Below are positions 9,617 to 19,202 of a stretch of 64,000 nucleotides of DNA, piece by piece. Every line of letters starts with the position of its first letter. Position 1 is the first letter of the stretch. Source of the stretch: Dipteris shenzhenensis (lineage: Eukaryota > Polypodiophyta > Polypodiopsida > Gleicheniales); the NCBI GenBank assembly GCA_047967505.1, contig CM106538.1; one strand, 5' to 3'. Below the pieces are notes generated by a model. That model did not search any database, was not told the origin of the DNA, and saw only the letters and a program-made list of their open reading frames with translations. Position numbers and translations under genes: made by a program.

Positions 9617-11600
9617 ATAGGTTTAGCTCATTAGTAGTTCACTAGGATTGCTCCCATTCCTAGATTAGTTGTAGGCATGCCTTAGGAACTCATGAGTTCT
9701 CCTAGATTAGTTTTAGTTTCATATTGAGAGTTCTCTTCCACTGAGAGAATCTTAGTTCATTTGAGATATTTCCGTTCACATGAGAGAAAGAGAGAATTAG
9801 TTTGAGTTCTTATTTATTCAGCAAGAGATAGAGAGAGATCTCATTCTTTGAAAGAGAGGATATGTATATCTGAGATTGAAAGGAAGCTAACAGATTGATA
9901 GATATCCTAAGGTAACATCGTGAGCTCAAGGAGACGAGATTGAGAGAAGAAAATGTCTTAGGATCAAGATAGAGAGGGAGATAGAATTCAAGGAGAGTTT
10001 GACCAAAATGATTCTATGTTGTTGATGACGGAGTACATATTTCCATGTCCAATCCATGCAGTTTTCTACCGCAACGACGATTAATGGAGCTTGTCCATTG
10101 TAGCAAAGCATTTGGATTGCAACAATGGCGTCAGGGAGTGGCGTGGCTACATTGTTCAATCGCTCCATAGCCTCAGCCCAAAGCTCTGCCTCCAAAGCTT
10201 CGATGACCACAACCTAGCAACCTGTGACTCAACGCACCTTCAGCAAGCATCGGGCCTCCACAAGCGGCGACAACAGTGGCTCTCCTTGTTCAACGACTCG
10301 CCTCCTCACGGGCTCAAGACCAAGTCCAAATGGCTCCTCCACTCAGCAAAGGTACTTTGTAGTAGAGAGCTCCTAGTCTCCAAACATTGGCAGCAGTCGC
10401 CATCAGTGCATTATCAGCCTGACCTTCATCAACAGAGCTTCCTCAATGATGTGTGACACATTCTACAACAACTATTGATGACAACAACCATGCTCCAAGA
10501 GCCACGGCTACAGCAAACCTCAACCCTTGGGAACCCACGAATCAGTCACTCAGACACCTTTATGCAATGCATGAGCCACTGCTCCGCCCCCTGCTATGAC
10601 TCTTTGTCCACTGAACAAAAGCTCTGCACATAGCTAGGCTTACTTCAATGACCACGGACAGTAGCAACAACTCCTCACAAGCTCCTACAGCTAGCTACCA
10701 AGTAGCTCTCATGCACTTATATAGCAACAACGAAGGTTCCATTCAGCTCCACAGCCGCCTCGCCAAGGTCCAAAACGACCTCTCACGCTGAACTGCGCAA
10801 GCCAAAATGGGCTCTGCTTATCTTCTACGACCTTCAAATGCCTCTATGCACAGTGACAACAGATTCGAAGAAGCCTTCTGCATCACCGTCTTTTTTCAAA
10901 AAGACACGTGGCAGGATAAGAACTAACCGTGGTTAAGTTAATTAAGTACAGTGAACCTTGGTTGAGTTTCCAGTCACTAGGGTTAGTTCACCTTTGGTCA
11001 AATGGGTAACCATAGTTAAGTGCCACCTAAGCACAGAGTCTCTTGCTAACCACAGTATGGAATTCAGCATGTGAATCCCTGTGCCACATCATCAAGACCC
11101 CCTCTTCTTCACAAAATCTTCAACAAGCCGTAACTCCCAATCCAAGAAGAATTTAGCCATGCTCCAAAAAGGAAAAGTGAACGTCTTTTTGAGATCTACA
11201 TGCTTGTCAAGTCAGAGTCATTGTTAGTGATCAGACACTGCCAATATTGAAAGAAATCAATTGGTAAGACCTTTGCAACAACTGGAAAAGCAACACATGA
11301 ATGCAAAAAGCATGCCAGAAGCACAAGGGCATGAGATGACCATAGCAAAAAGCATGGCATCCACACATAAAGAATCAAGGCACATGGAAGAACAAAGCAT
11401 CATGCATGAAGCTAAATCAAGCCATGAGCCAAAAGATGACATCAATGGAATGTATTGAGAAACCAAAACCTTGCCAACCTTGCTTATACTTTGTAAATCC
11501 AGCCTGACCACCTGAGAGTAACCATGTAGGCACCCAGGGGAGGATTTGATCTTGTAACTCACATCTGACCACCTTGCAGTAGCCAAAAGATCATGGCACC
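9617..11600 (+). other. internal region of the non-autonomous element, no conserved coding domain
   Basis: About 2.0 kb. 9617-9950 is A/G-rich leader. 9952-10456 reads partly open on the plus strand (a stop at its third codon, another near 10082, then a 121-codon stretch 10091-10456), with no Gag motif, zinc knuckle or protease. 10460-11160 is C/A-rich. The overlapping 94-codon minus-strand ORF (9926-10210) and the 169-codon one (11257-11766) are also motif-free. It could be a captured host fragment or a wholly decayed gag. Confidence 0.5.
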
Positions 11601-11609
11601 AAGGGGAGG
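11601..11609 (+). other. polypurine tract
   Basis: AAGGGGAGG directly before the TG of the 3' LTR; used to prime plus-strand DNA synthesis. Confidence 0.85.
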
Positions 11610-11872
11610 TGTTGAGAGATATGGTGCCATGAGCACATAGATTAAAGGGCAAAGGTATGTGATAAAGAATGTAATAAATTAGCCACCCGAAGATGTGGAC
11701 TACATGATGTGGAGATGTGGATTGAGGATATCCACAAGGAGAGATGTGGATGAGAGGATCCCACATGGTTTGACTATTCTAAAGGCTCTCTCTATATAAG
11801 AATCCTATCATGTATTGTTGAGTACAAGGAAGAAATGCACATTCACTCAAGATTCTGTTTATGAGTCCAAGC
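11610..11872 (+). repeat. 3' LTR, left piece
   Basis: Aligns without gaps to 9218-9480 of the 5' LTR (263 bp each) and stops where the nested inverted element begins. Confidence 0.93.
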
Positions 11873-12170
11873 TGTAAAGAAAGAGGGAGAGAGATAGGAG
11901 ACTCAAGTTCAGCTTTCTTCACAACACACAAAAGAGAGAGGACACAAGGTTGGAGGGTGAAGCCTTTCTTCACTTTTGCACACAACAACAATACAATAGA
12001 AGAGGGAAATACCCTATATGTCAAAACCTAGAATACGTGGTTCATATGTGAACCCAAACCAAAAACATACGTGGTAGTCTAACTACACCACGAGTACAAC
12101 TAACATAGGCGGTGACATAAATGATAGTCATCCAGGAGATATATCGGGGGTAGAGCTTGATATCTCAACA
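11873..12170 (-). repeat. 3' LTR of the nested element, 298 bp
   Basis: On the minus strand it starts TGTTGAGATATCAAGC and ends with TTTACA. It is homologous to the 355-bp plus-strand LTR at 26731-27085. Confidence 0.85.
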
Positions 12171-12182
12171 CTCCCCCTCAAG
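12171..12182 (-). other. polypurine tract of the nested element
   Basis: CTCCCCCTCAAG on the plus strand, so CTTGAGGGGGAG on the minus strand, immediately before the LTR. The plus-strand relative has the same CAAGGGGGAG. Confidence 0.85.
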
Positions 12183-12268
12183 CTCAAATCCATCTCACGT
12201 ACACCAAGCAAGCTCCTAAATCTGCGAAGCTTCTCGGTACCCAATGCCTTCGTAAAAATATCAGCCAC

Positions 12269-15200
12269 CTACTCCTCAGTGCTGACATAGACAAGATCAA
12301 TCTCACCAGCTAGAACCTTCTCTCTCACAAAGTGATAATGCACCTCAATGTGCTTCGTTCTAGCATGATAAACTGGGTTATTAGCAAGCATGATGCTGCT
12401 AATGTTGTCACAATGAATGACAACTGCTGCATGAACTGACTGTCCCATATCTCCAAGTAGCTTCTGTAACCAAGCTACCTCACATGCAGCCATTGCTGCA
12501 CCCCTGTACTCAGCCTCTGTGCTCGACAAGGCAACTGTTGGCTGCTTCTTGCTGCTCCAACTGATGGCACCACTCCCAAGGGAAAACATAAAACCACTAG
12601 TAGATCTCCTGTCTGAGACACTACCAGCCCAGTCAGCATCTGTGTATCCATGTACCTGTAATGCACACCCAGCTTCATAAAACAGTCCATAATGCAATGT
12701 GGACTTCACATACCGCAGTATGCGCCTAGCCGCATCCAAATGTGGCTTCCTTGGTGCCTGCATAAACTGACTCACCAGCCCCACAGCATAGCTCAAATCT
12801 GGTCTGGTTATAGTCATGTAAATCAAGCTACCTACTATGCGCCTGTACATAGTAATATCTTCAAGAAGCTCACCTGACTCTGCATTGAGCTTCACATTCT
12901 GCTCCAATGGAACAGAGATAGGCTTACAGCCTGTCATCCCATATTTGGACAACATGTCCAAACCGTATTGCCTTTGCAACAGCCATATCCCACTCGGGGA
13001 TCTAATAACCTCAATGCCCAAGAAGTAACGCAGCTCTCCCAAATCCTTCATCTCAAATTTCTGCTTCAACAGCAGCTTCACTTCATTAATGTCTGCATCA
13101 CTATCACCTGTAATAATCAAGTCATCAACATAGATGACTATAAGCACAATCCCTCTGTTTGTCCTTTTCACATAAAGTGAAAAATCTGAATTGGAAATCT
13201 GAAATCCAATAGTGACAAGATATTGCCCTATCTTGTCTGACCATGCCCTCGGCGCCTGTTTTAAGCCATACAAGGCTTTGCGCAACCTGCATACAAAATC
13301 GGGGTGTGAGTTATCCTCATAACCTTCTGGCTGCATCATATAAACCTCTTCCTGCAAATCACCATGCAAGAAGGCATTTTTCACATCCATCTGATGCAAA
13401 GACCATCCCTTTGCAGCAGCCATAGCAATTACTGCTCTCACGGTTGCCATCCTTGCAACTGGGCTGAAAGTTTCCTCATAGTCAATTCCATATGTCTGTG
13501 CAAAACCTTTGGCAACCAATCTTGCCTTGTACCTGCTAACAAACCCATCAGCATTGTGCTTTACTTTGTAAACCCACTTGCAGCCAATAGCCTTCTTATC
13601 ATGAGGCAAAGGCATCAAATCCCAAGTGTGGTTTGCATCCAAGGCAGCCATCTCTTCATCCATAGCTGCTTCCCAATTTTTATGCCCTGCTGCATCCTCA
13701 AAACATGTGGGCTCTGGCTCCTCTAGAACCTTGACCATATAAGCATAGTGATGTGCTGTATACCCATCATATCTCAGCCTGTCAACTGGATACTTAATAC
13801 GAGTGGACCTCCGTACAACTGGATCAGTTGCAGGCGTCTTTAAATCATGCCTGCTTTTCCTTGCACCAGGTGTAACAACAGAAGGAATCCCAAGTTCCTC
13901 ATCAAGGCTCATTTCAGAGCCGCTTGACTCTCCATCAACATGAGAGCTACCAGCAGGCACATCAAATACTGGAGCATGGTCCACTTTTTCTTTTCCCTTA
14001 TGTGATACCTGCACAACACTATCAGGACTGCCATGTGACGATTCACTAGATCTCAATCTCCCTGTCCATGCATTAGATCCACTAGTAGAGGACTCTCTGG
14101 GTCCACTCAAGGCTTGAGATTGCTGCTCTGCATTTATTGCAGCATTCCCATTTCCTGCATCTGCATCTCCTACCATAACAGTTGGTGCATACCAGCTGCT
14201 CATTTCATCAAAAACAACATCTCTGCTCACTTGCATTTTGCGGGTGGAAGGGTTATAACAGCGATACCCTTTCTGGTGCTGAGCATATCCAATAAAGATG
14301 CATTTTTCTGCCTTTGGATCCAGCTTTGTTCTCTTCTCATCAGGAACATGAACATAAGCTATGCAACCAAATACCTTCAAGTGAGAAATATCTGGTTTTT
14401 GGCCTGTATACATTTCTTCAGGCATCATGCCATGGACAGCTGCAGTGGGGGTTCTGTTCATAATATAAACAGCAGTTGCTACTGCTTCAGCCCAAAAATA
14501 ATCAGGCATGTTTTTCTCATTTAGGATCGCCCGTCCTACTTCTGCAATATGCCTGTTCTTCCTTTCTGCAACCCCATTCTGCTGAGGGGTAGACCTGCAT
14601 GAGTACTTCCTTTGAATTCCCTGTTCTTTCAGATATTCACAAAATTCTTCTGAAAAGTACTCTCCCCCTCCATCAGATCTTAGCACTTTAATATGCACAC
14701 CTTTCTCTTTTTCAACCATGGCCTTAAAAGCCTTGAAATGGCTGAACACTTCACTTTTGTGCTTCATAAAATAAATCCACACCTTCCTTGTGTAGTCATC
14801 AATAAACGTCACATAATAATGGCATCCACCAATAGAAGCAGCTTTGGTTGTCCAAACATCTGAATGGATCACTTCCAAAGGTCTTCTGCTCACCTTAGCA
14901 TTTTTAGGAAATGCATGTCTGGCCTGCTTACCCATTTGGCATGCTTCACATACCTTTTGCATTCCCTCAACTCTGAATTTAGGCAAACCTGCAACAATGT
15001 TTTTCGTTTGCATAGATTTCAGCCTTTGTATATTCACGTGCCCAATGCGCTTGTGCCATATCTCAATATCTGCAATGACACCTCTCCCATGCGCAAACAT
15101 AGCAGCTTTCACCTCAGGCATATCAACATCCAAGGTGAACATTCTACCATTTTTGTTGCCTTTTGCAACCAAGCGGCACTTATTTTTCATGTCCTCAACA

Positions 15201-15943
15201 AAGCATCCATCAGGATTAAATCTAACCTGCAGACCTTGCTCAACCATCTGGCCAACTGAAACCAGGTTCTTAGTGATTTTTGGAACATGAAGTACATCTG
15301 CCAAGTACTTCGTTTTGCCATCCTGCATAGCCAATGGCACTTTACCAACCTGCGTAATTGGGTGCACAGTATCATCACCTGTTTCAACATAACCTGGCTT
15401 ATCCAAATTTCTAACATGATGAAACCACTCACCATGACTGGTCATGTGGTTAGAGGCACCTGAATCAACATACCAAACATCATTGCAAGCTGCAGCATCT
15501 CCTGACATGGAGTTAACCATATGCTGCATCACAAAAAGGTGCTCATTTCTGTCATCACCATGCCCACTTGATGATGCATAGTTGCTTTGCTGCAACTTCC
15601 CACTTTTGATGTCATTCTGCTTTTTATAGCATGTATTCTCCTTGTGTCCAGGCTTTCCACAATAATAGCATTCTGTGCTGCTATTTACTTGCTGGTTCCT
15701 TTGCCATGAACCACGGCCTCTTTGGCTCCCCCTACCTCTAGAACTACCACGTCCTCTTCCATAGGACTGGTTTTCCTGTTGTTGCTGTTGGTTCTGATTT
15801 CCTGCACAGCCACCAAAACGGCCTCTTCCTCTACCTCTGCCTCTACCTGCATGTTTCCACATAGGTTCCATCCACCTTAGAGAGATCCTTAGATCCTGAG
15901 GCACACATGTTTTCTCACGCTCCTCAACATAGGTTGGATTCAC
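12269..15943 (-). CDS. copia Gag(C-term)-Pol polyprotein, chimeric start
   Basis: One open frame of 1224 codons. It holds a Gly/Arg/Gln-rich stretch (residues about 33-80), a CX2CX4HX4C zinc knuckle (92-105), protease with intact DSGAS (about 160-164), GAG-pre-integrase (WHKRIGHVN, CEACQMGK), integrase core (HSDVW, FIDDYTRKVW, RSDGGGEYFSEEF), integrase C-terminus (VFGCIAYVHVP, CIFIGYAQH), RT (QMDVKNAFLHGDL, YGLKQAPRAW, YVDDLIITG) and RNase H (DADWAGS, STEAEYRGA, HCDN). Residues 1 to about 31 come from the host LTR (15850-15943), which supplies the ATG, and most of Gag is absent. A premature TAG follows VSTEE, where the relative reads on through VADIFTKALG. Enzyme motifs look intact, but without Gag, 5' LTR or PBS the copy cannot move on its own. 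Confidence 0.88.
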   Translation of the reverse strand: MNPTYVEEREKTCVPQDLRISLRWMEPMWKHAGRGRGRGRGRFGGCAGNQNQQQQQENQSYGRGRGSSRGRGSQRGRGSWQRNQQVNSSTECYYCGKPGHKENTCYKKQNDIKSGKLQQSNYASSSGHGDDRNEHLFVMQHMVNSMSGDAAACNDVWYVDSGASNHMTSHGEWFHHVRNLDKPGYVETGDDTVHPITQVGKVPLAMQDGKTKYLADVLHVPKITKNLVSVGQMVEQGLQVRFNPDGCFVEDMKNKCRLVAKGNKNGRMFTLDVDMPEVKAAMFAHGRGVIADIEIWHKRIGHVNIQRLKSMQTKNIVAGLPKFRVEGMQKVCEACQMGKQARHAFPKNAKVSRRPLEVIHSDVWTTKAASIGGCHYYVTFIDDYTRKVWIYFMKHKSEVFSHFKAFKAMVEKEKGVHIKVLRSDGGGEYFSEEFCEYLKEQGIQRKYSCRSTPQQNGVAERKNRHIAEVGRAILNEKNMPDYFWAEAVATAVYIMNRTPTAAVHGMMPEEMYTGQKPDISHLKVFGCIAYVHVPDEKRTKLDPKAEKCIFIGYAQHQKGYRCYNPSTRKMQVSRDVVFDEMSSWYAPTVMVGDADAGNGNAAINAEQQSQALSGPRESSTSGSNAWTGRLRSSESSHGSPDSVVQVSHKGKEKVDHAPVFDVPAGSSHVDGESSGSEMSLDEELGIPSVVTPGARKSRHDLKTPATDPVVRRSTRIKYPVDRLRYDGYTAHHYAYMVKVLEEPEPTCFEDAAGHKNWEAAMDEEMAALDANHTWDLMPLPHDKKAIGCKWVYKVKHNADGFVSRYKARLVAKGFAQTYGIDYEETFSPVARMATVRAVIAMAAAKGWSLHQMDVKNAFLHGDLQEEVYMMQPEGYEDNSHPDFVCRLRKALYGLKQAPRAWSDKIGQYLVTIGFQISNSDFSLYVKRTNRGIVLIVIYVDDLIITGDSDADINEVKLLLKQKFEMKDLGELRYFLGIEVIRSPSGIWLLQRQYGLDMLSKYGMTGCKPISVPLEQNVKLNAESGELLEDITMYRRIVGSLIYMTITRPDLSYAVGLVSQFMQAPRKPHLDAARRILRYVKSTLHYGLFYEAGCALQVHGYTDADWAGSVSDRRSTSGFMFSLGSGAISWSSKKQPTVALSSTEAEYRGAAMAACEVAWLQKLLGDMGQSVHAAVVIHCDNISSIMLANNPVYHARTKHIEVHYHFVREKVLAGEIDLVYVSTEE
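15850..15917 (+). repeat. 3' LTR, right piece
   Basis: Aligns to 9537-9604 (68 bp each, about 2 differences) and ends TTTTCTCA, followed by the CGCTC target copy and resumed satellite. Confidence 0.93.
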
Positions 15944-18900
15944 ATGTGTAAAGTATCATGTCCATCAAGTATGAGCGCATTCTTATGACACACCTCAAAT
16001 AGTTTCTTTTGGCAGTTGTGTATATTACTTAGTGAAAAACGGGGTTTGTGGCAACATTGACCATCTAAAGAATATATAAAATGGGCATGATAATTTTTAC
16101 ATGCATCAAAATATGCAAGCTTGATGCCTACACATAGTATCATGTCCATCGGGTATGTGCGCACTCGAATAGCACACCTCAGATCCTATTTTTTGGCAGT
16201 CCACAATGGACACAATATTTCTCATGTGCCTCTAGTTAGATTAGATTTGATGGTTGTGCATAATATTTAGTGAAAAACGGAGTTTGTGGCATGCTTGACC
16301 ATCTAAAGCAAATATGATGGGCATGATATTTTGCATGCAACTCAATATAGATTGTATTGATGTGTATGCAAAGTATCATTCCCATCGGGTATGAGTGCAT
16401 TCGAATGACACACCTCAGATACATTTTATGGGGTTGTGCGTAACACTTGGTGAAAAATGGGATTTTTGGACTTCGACCATCTAGAGCATATATGATGGGC
16501 ACGATACTTTGCACACAGATCAACATAGGTTGTATTGACACACATGCAAAGTATCATGCCCATCAAGTGTGTGCACATTTGAATAACACACCTAGAGCAG
16601 GTTTTTTGACGGTTGTGCATGACACTTAGTGAAAAATGCACTTTGTGGCTAGTTTGACTATCCGATGACGATACTTGGAATAGGACTCAAAAAAGGTTAA
16701 AGTTACATGAGTGCAAGATAGTGTGCCCATCCGGTATGTGCGCATTTAAATAACACACCTCAAATACTATTTTTTGACAGTTGTGCATAATACTTGATGA
16801 AAAAGTGGATTTGTACTAACTTTGATCATCCAAAGCATATCCGATGGGCACAATACTTTGCACTCACCTCAAAATAGGTTGTATTGACATGTGTGAAAAG
16901 TATCGTGCCCATCAAGTATGAGTGCATTTGAATAACACACCTCAGATACTATTCTTTGGCAGAGTTGTGCATAACACTTGGTGAAAAAAGGAGTTTGTGA
17001 TGCATTTTACCATACAAAGCATATCTGATGGACACGATATTTTTCATGCATCTCTAATTAGGTTATACTAACACGTGTGCAAAGCATCGTTCCCATCGTG
17101 TATGAGAGCATTTGAATAATACACCTTAGATACTATTTTTTGGTGCTTGTGCATAACACTTGGTGAAAAATGGAGTTTGTGGCACGTTTGACCATCAAAA
17201 GCATATCCGATGAGAACAATATTTTGTACGCACCTCAACATATATTATATTGATGTGTATGCAAATTATAGCACCCATCGGATATGAGGACATTCGAATG
17301 ACACACCTCAGATACTGTTTTTTCAATGTTGTGCATAACACGGTGAAAAACGAGATTTGTGGCAACTTTGACCATCCAGATCATATCTGATGTGAACAAT
17401 ACTTTTCATACAGATCAAAATAGGTTGTATTGATGCACATGAAAAGTATCGTGTCCATCGAGTATGTGCGCATTTGAATAACACACGTCAAAGCATAAGT
17501 TTTTTACGGTTGTGCATAGTTCACTTGGTGAAAATTGAGGTTTTGTGGTGAGTTTAACCATCCATGGGCACGATATGTTGCAAAATCCTCAACATCTATT
17601 ATATTGACTTGTATCAATAGTATCATGCTGATTGGATATGTGCATGTTCGAATAACACACCTCAAATACTATTTTTTGGCAGTTGTGCATAATACTTGAT
17701 GGAAAACGGGATTTGTGGCGACTTTGACTATACGATGTGCACGATAATTTGCACACAGATCAAAATAGGTTGTATTGACAAACTTGAAAAGTATCATGCC
17801 CATCAAGTATCTACGCATTCGAATAACACACCTCAAAGCGTGTTTTTTGACGGTTGTGCATGACACTTAGTGAAAAAATGGAGTTTGTGGCGCATTTGAC
17901 CATCCAAAGCATATTCCATGGGCACGATACTTTGCAAAGACCTCAAAATAGGTTGGATTGATAGGAATTCAAAGTATCACATCCATCCACTATGTGTGTG
18001 TTCGAATAACACACCTTAAACTCTATTTTTTTGTGGTTGTGCATAACACTAAGTGAAAAATGGAGTTTGTGGCACGTTTGACCATCGAAAGCATATCCGC
18101 CAGAGCATATTTGATGCACACAATACTTTGCATACAGATTAGAATTGGATGTATTGATGCACGTGGAAAGTATCGTTCCCATCGAGTATGTGCGCATTTC
18201 AATAACACACCTCAGAGCGTGTGTTTTTGGCGGTTGTGCATAACACTTGGTGAAAAACGAGATTTGTGGCGAGTTTGACCATCCAAAGCATATCTAATGG
18301 GTACGATACGTTGCACAATCATCAACATCTATTATATTGACTTGTATCAATAGTTTTGTGCTAATTGGATATGTGCATGTTCGAATAACACACCTCAAAT
18401 ACTACTTTTTGGCGGTTGTGCATAATACTTGATGGAAAATGGGATTTGTGATGACTTTGACTATCCATATCATATATGATGTGCTGGATAATTTGCACAC
18501 AGCTCAAAATATTTTGTATTGACAAACTTGCAAAGTATCATGCCCATCGGGTATGTGCGCATTCGAATAACACACCTCAAAGTGTGTTTTTTGACGGTTG
18601 TGCATGAAAAATGGAGTTTGTGGCGCATTTGACCATATAAAGCATATTCAATGGGCAAAATACTTTGCAAATACCTCAAAATATGTTGGATTGACACTAA
18701 TGCAAAGTATCATGTCCATCCAGTATGTGTGCATTCAAATAACACACCTCAAACTCAATTTTTTTACGATTGTGCATAACACTTCATGAAAAAGGTTCTT
18801 TGTGATGACTTTCACCATCCAAAGCATATCTAATGGACATGATGCTTTGCACAAAACTCAAAATAGTTTGTATTGATGCACTTGCAAAGTATCATGCCCA

Positions 18901-18979
18901 TCGGGTATGTGTGCATTTGAATAACACACCGGCGGTTGTGCATAACACTTGGTGAAGAACGGGGTTTGTGGTGCGTTTG
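15918..18979. repeat. satellite array, about 17 monomers of about 180 bp
   Basis: The landmark ACACACCT(C/T) recurs near 15989, 16173, 16409, 16586, 16753, 16934, 17119, 17299, 17479, 17654, 17826, 18009, 18204, 18387, 18568, 18740 and 18922, mean spacing about 183 bp (range 167-195, one of 236). Each monomer has TTGTGCATAACACTTGGTG, a GTTTGACCATCCAAAGCATAT block, GATGGGCACGATACTTTGC, and its near-inverse GCAAAGTATCATGCCCATC. Short ORFs on the minus strand recur with the period and have no coding sense. Cut at 18979 by the next LTR element and resumed at 24212. Confidence 0.95.
17479..18940. repeat. two copies of a 4-monomer higher-order repeat, about 733 bp
   Basis: Monomers at 17479, 17654, 17826 and 18009 match those at 18204, 18387, 18568 and 18740 one by one better than their neighbours. 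Diagnostic words are CATCTATTATATTGACTTG (17593 and 18326, offset 733), a TACTTGATGGAAAA variant (17690s and 18425s), and CTCAAAG(C/T)GTGTTTTTTGACGG (17828 and 18570). Offsets are 725-742 bp. Confidence 0.8.
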
Positions 18980-19149
18980 TGAGAGTGCTCTCAATGGAAG
19001 CAAGAACGAAAGAAGGAGAGAGAGAGACAGAGAGCCACACAGTTTTGGTGGGTGCGGAACCACCCTAATCTTCTTTTTCATTCATTTATATATGTGTTTG
19101 AGTATTGTACATAACCGAGGTAAAGGCACAGTGACCTTTAACCCCCACA
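18980..19149 (-). repeat. 3' LTR, 170 bp
   Basis: TGAGAGTGCTCTCAATGG to TAACCCCCACA on the plus strand. Unusually short for a copia LTR. Confidence 0.93.
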
Positions 19150-19165
19150 ACCTCCCACTTAAAGG
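19150..19165 (-). other. polypurine tract
   Basis: Minus strand CCTTTAAGTGGGAGGT adjoining the LTR. Confidence 0.8.
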
Positions 19166-19202
19166 ACAATGTGCCTTTAAGGGAGAACAACCAGTGAGCA
19201 TA

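Larger units (their letters stand above)
11873..15849 (-). mobile_element. nested copia element, 5'-truncated
   Basis: Inserted in inverse orientation in the 3' LTR of the 9218-15917 element. Its 3' LTR (11873-12170), purine tract (12171-12182) and a long pol frame are present. The 5' LTR, PBS and the N-terminal part of gag are missing: sequence breaks at 15849/15850 inside a Gly-Arg-rich stretch. Bases equivalent to 9481-9536 of the host LTR are also missing, so a deletion removed the right end of the nested element together with 56 bp of the host LTR. A relative lies on the plus strand at 25727-27085. Confidence 0.9.
9218..15917 (+). mobile_element. non-autonomous LTR retrotransposon, split by a nested element
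   Basis: 5' LTR 9218-9604, PBS 9605-9616, internal 9617-11600, purine tract 11601-11609, 3' LTR in two pieces (11610-11872 and 15850-15917). The 5-bp flanks are CGCTT (9213-9217) and CGCTC (15918-15922), a one-mismatch target duplication inside a satellite monomer. By eye the LTRs differ at about 11 of 331 aligned bases. The internal region is only about 2.0 kb and I see no Gag, protease, integrase or RT, so it must use proteins of another element. Confidence 0.92.

Noticed and set aside
10091-10456. 121-codon plus-strand ORF inside the 9218-15917 element as a gene
   Set aside because: No motif, stops directly upstream and an overlapping open frame on the other strand; described only as part of the interior.
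11257-11766. 169-codon minus-strand ORF
   Set aside because: It spans the interior, the purine tract and the 3' LTR of an element on the opposite strand; a chance frame.
14114-15290. Plus-strand ORFs of 120-148 codons
   Set aside because: Shadows of the intact minus-strand pol frame.
15940-18789. Many 60-100 codon ORFs repeating MRTYPMGMILC-like words
   Set aside because: They recur with the 180-bp satellite period in several frames and strands. This is repeat periodicity, not coding selection.
15918-18979. CRISPR-like array
   Set aside because: Monomers are contiguous and similar along their whole length with no unique spacers, and the context is a plant genome.
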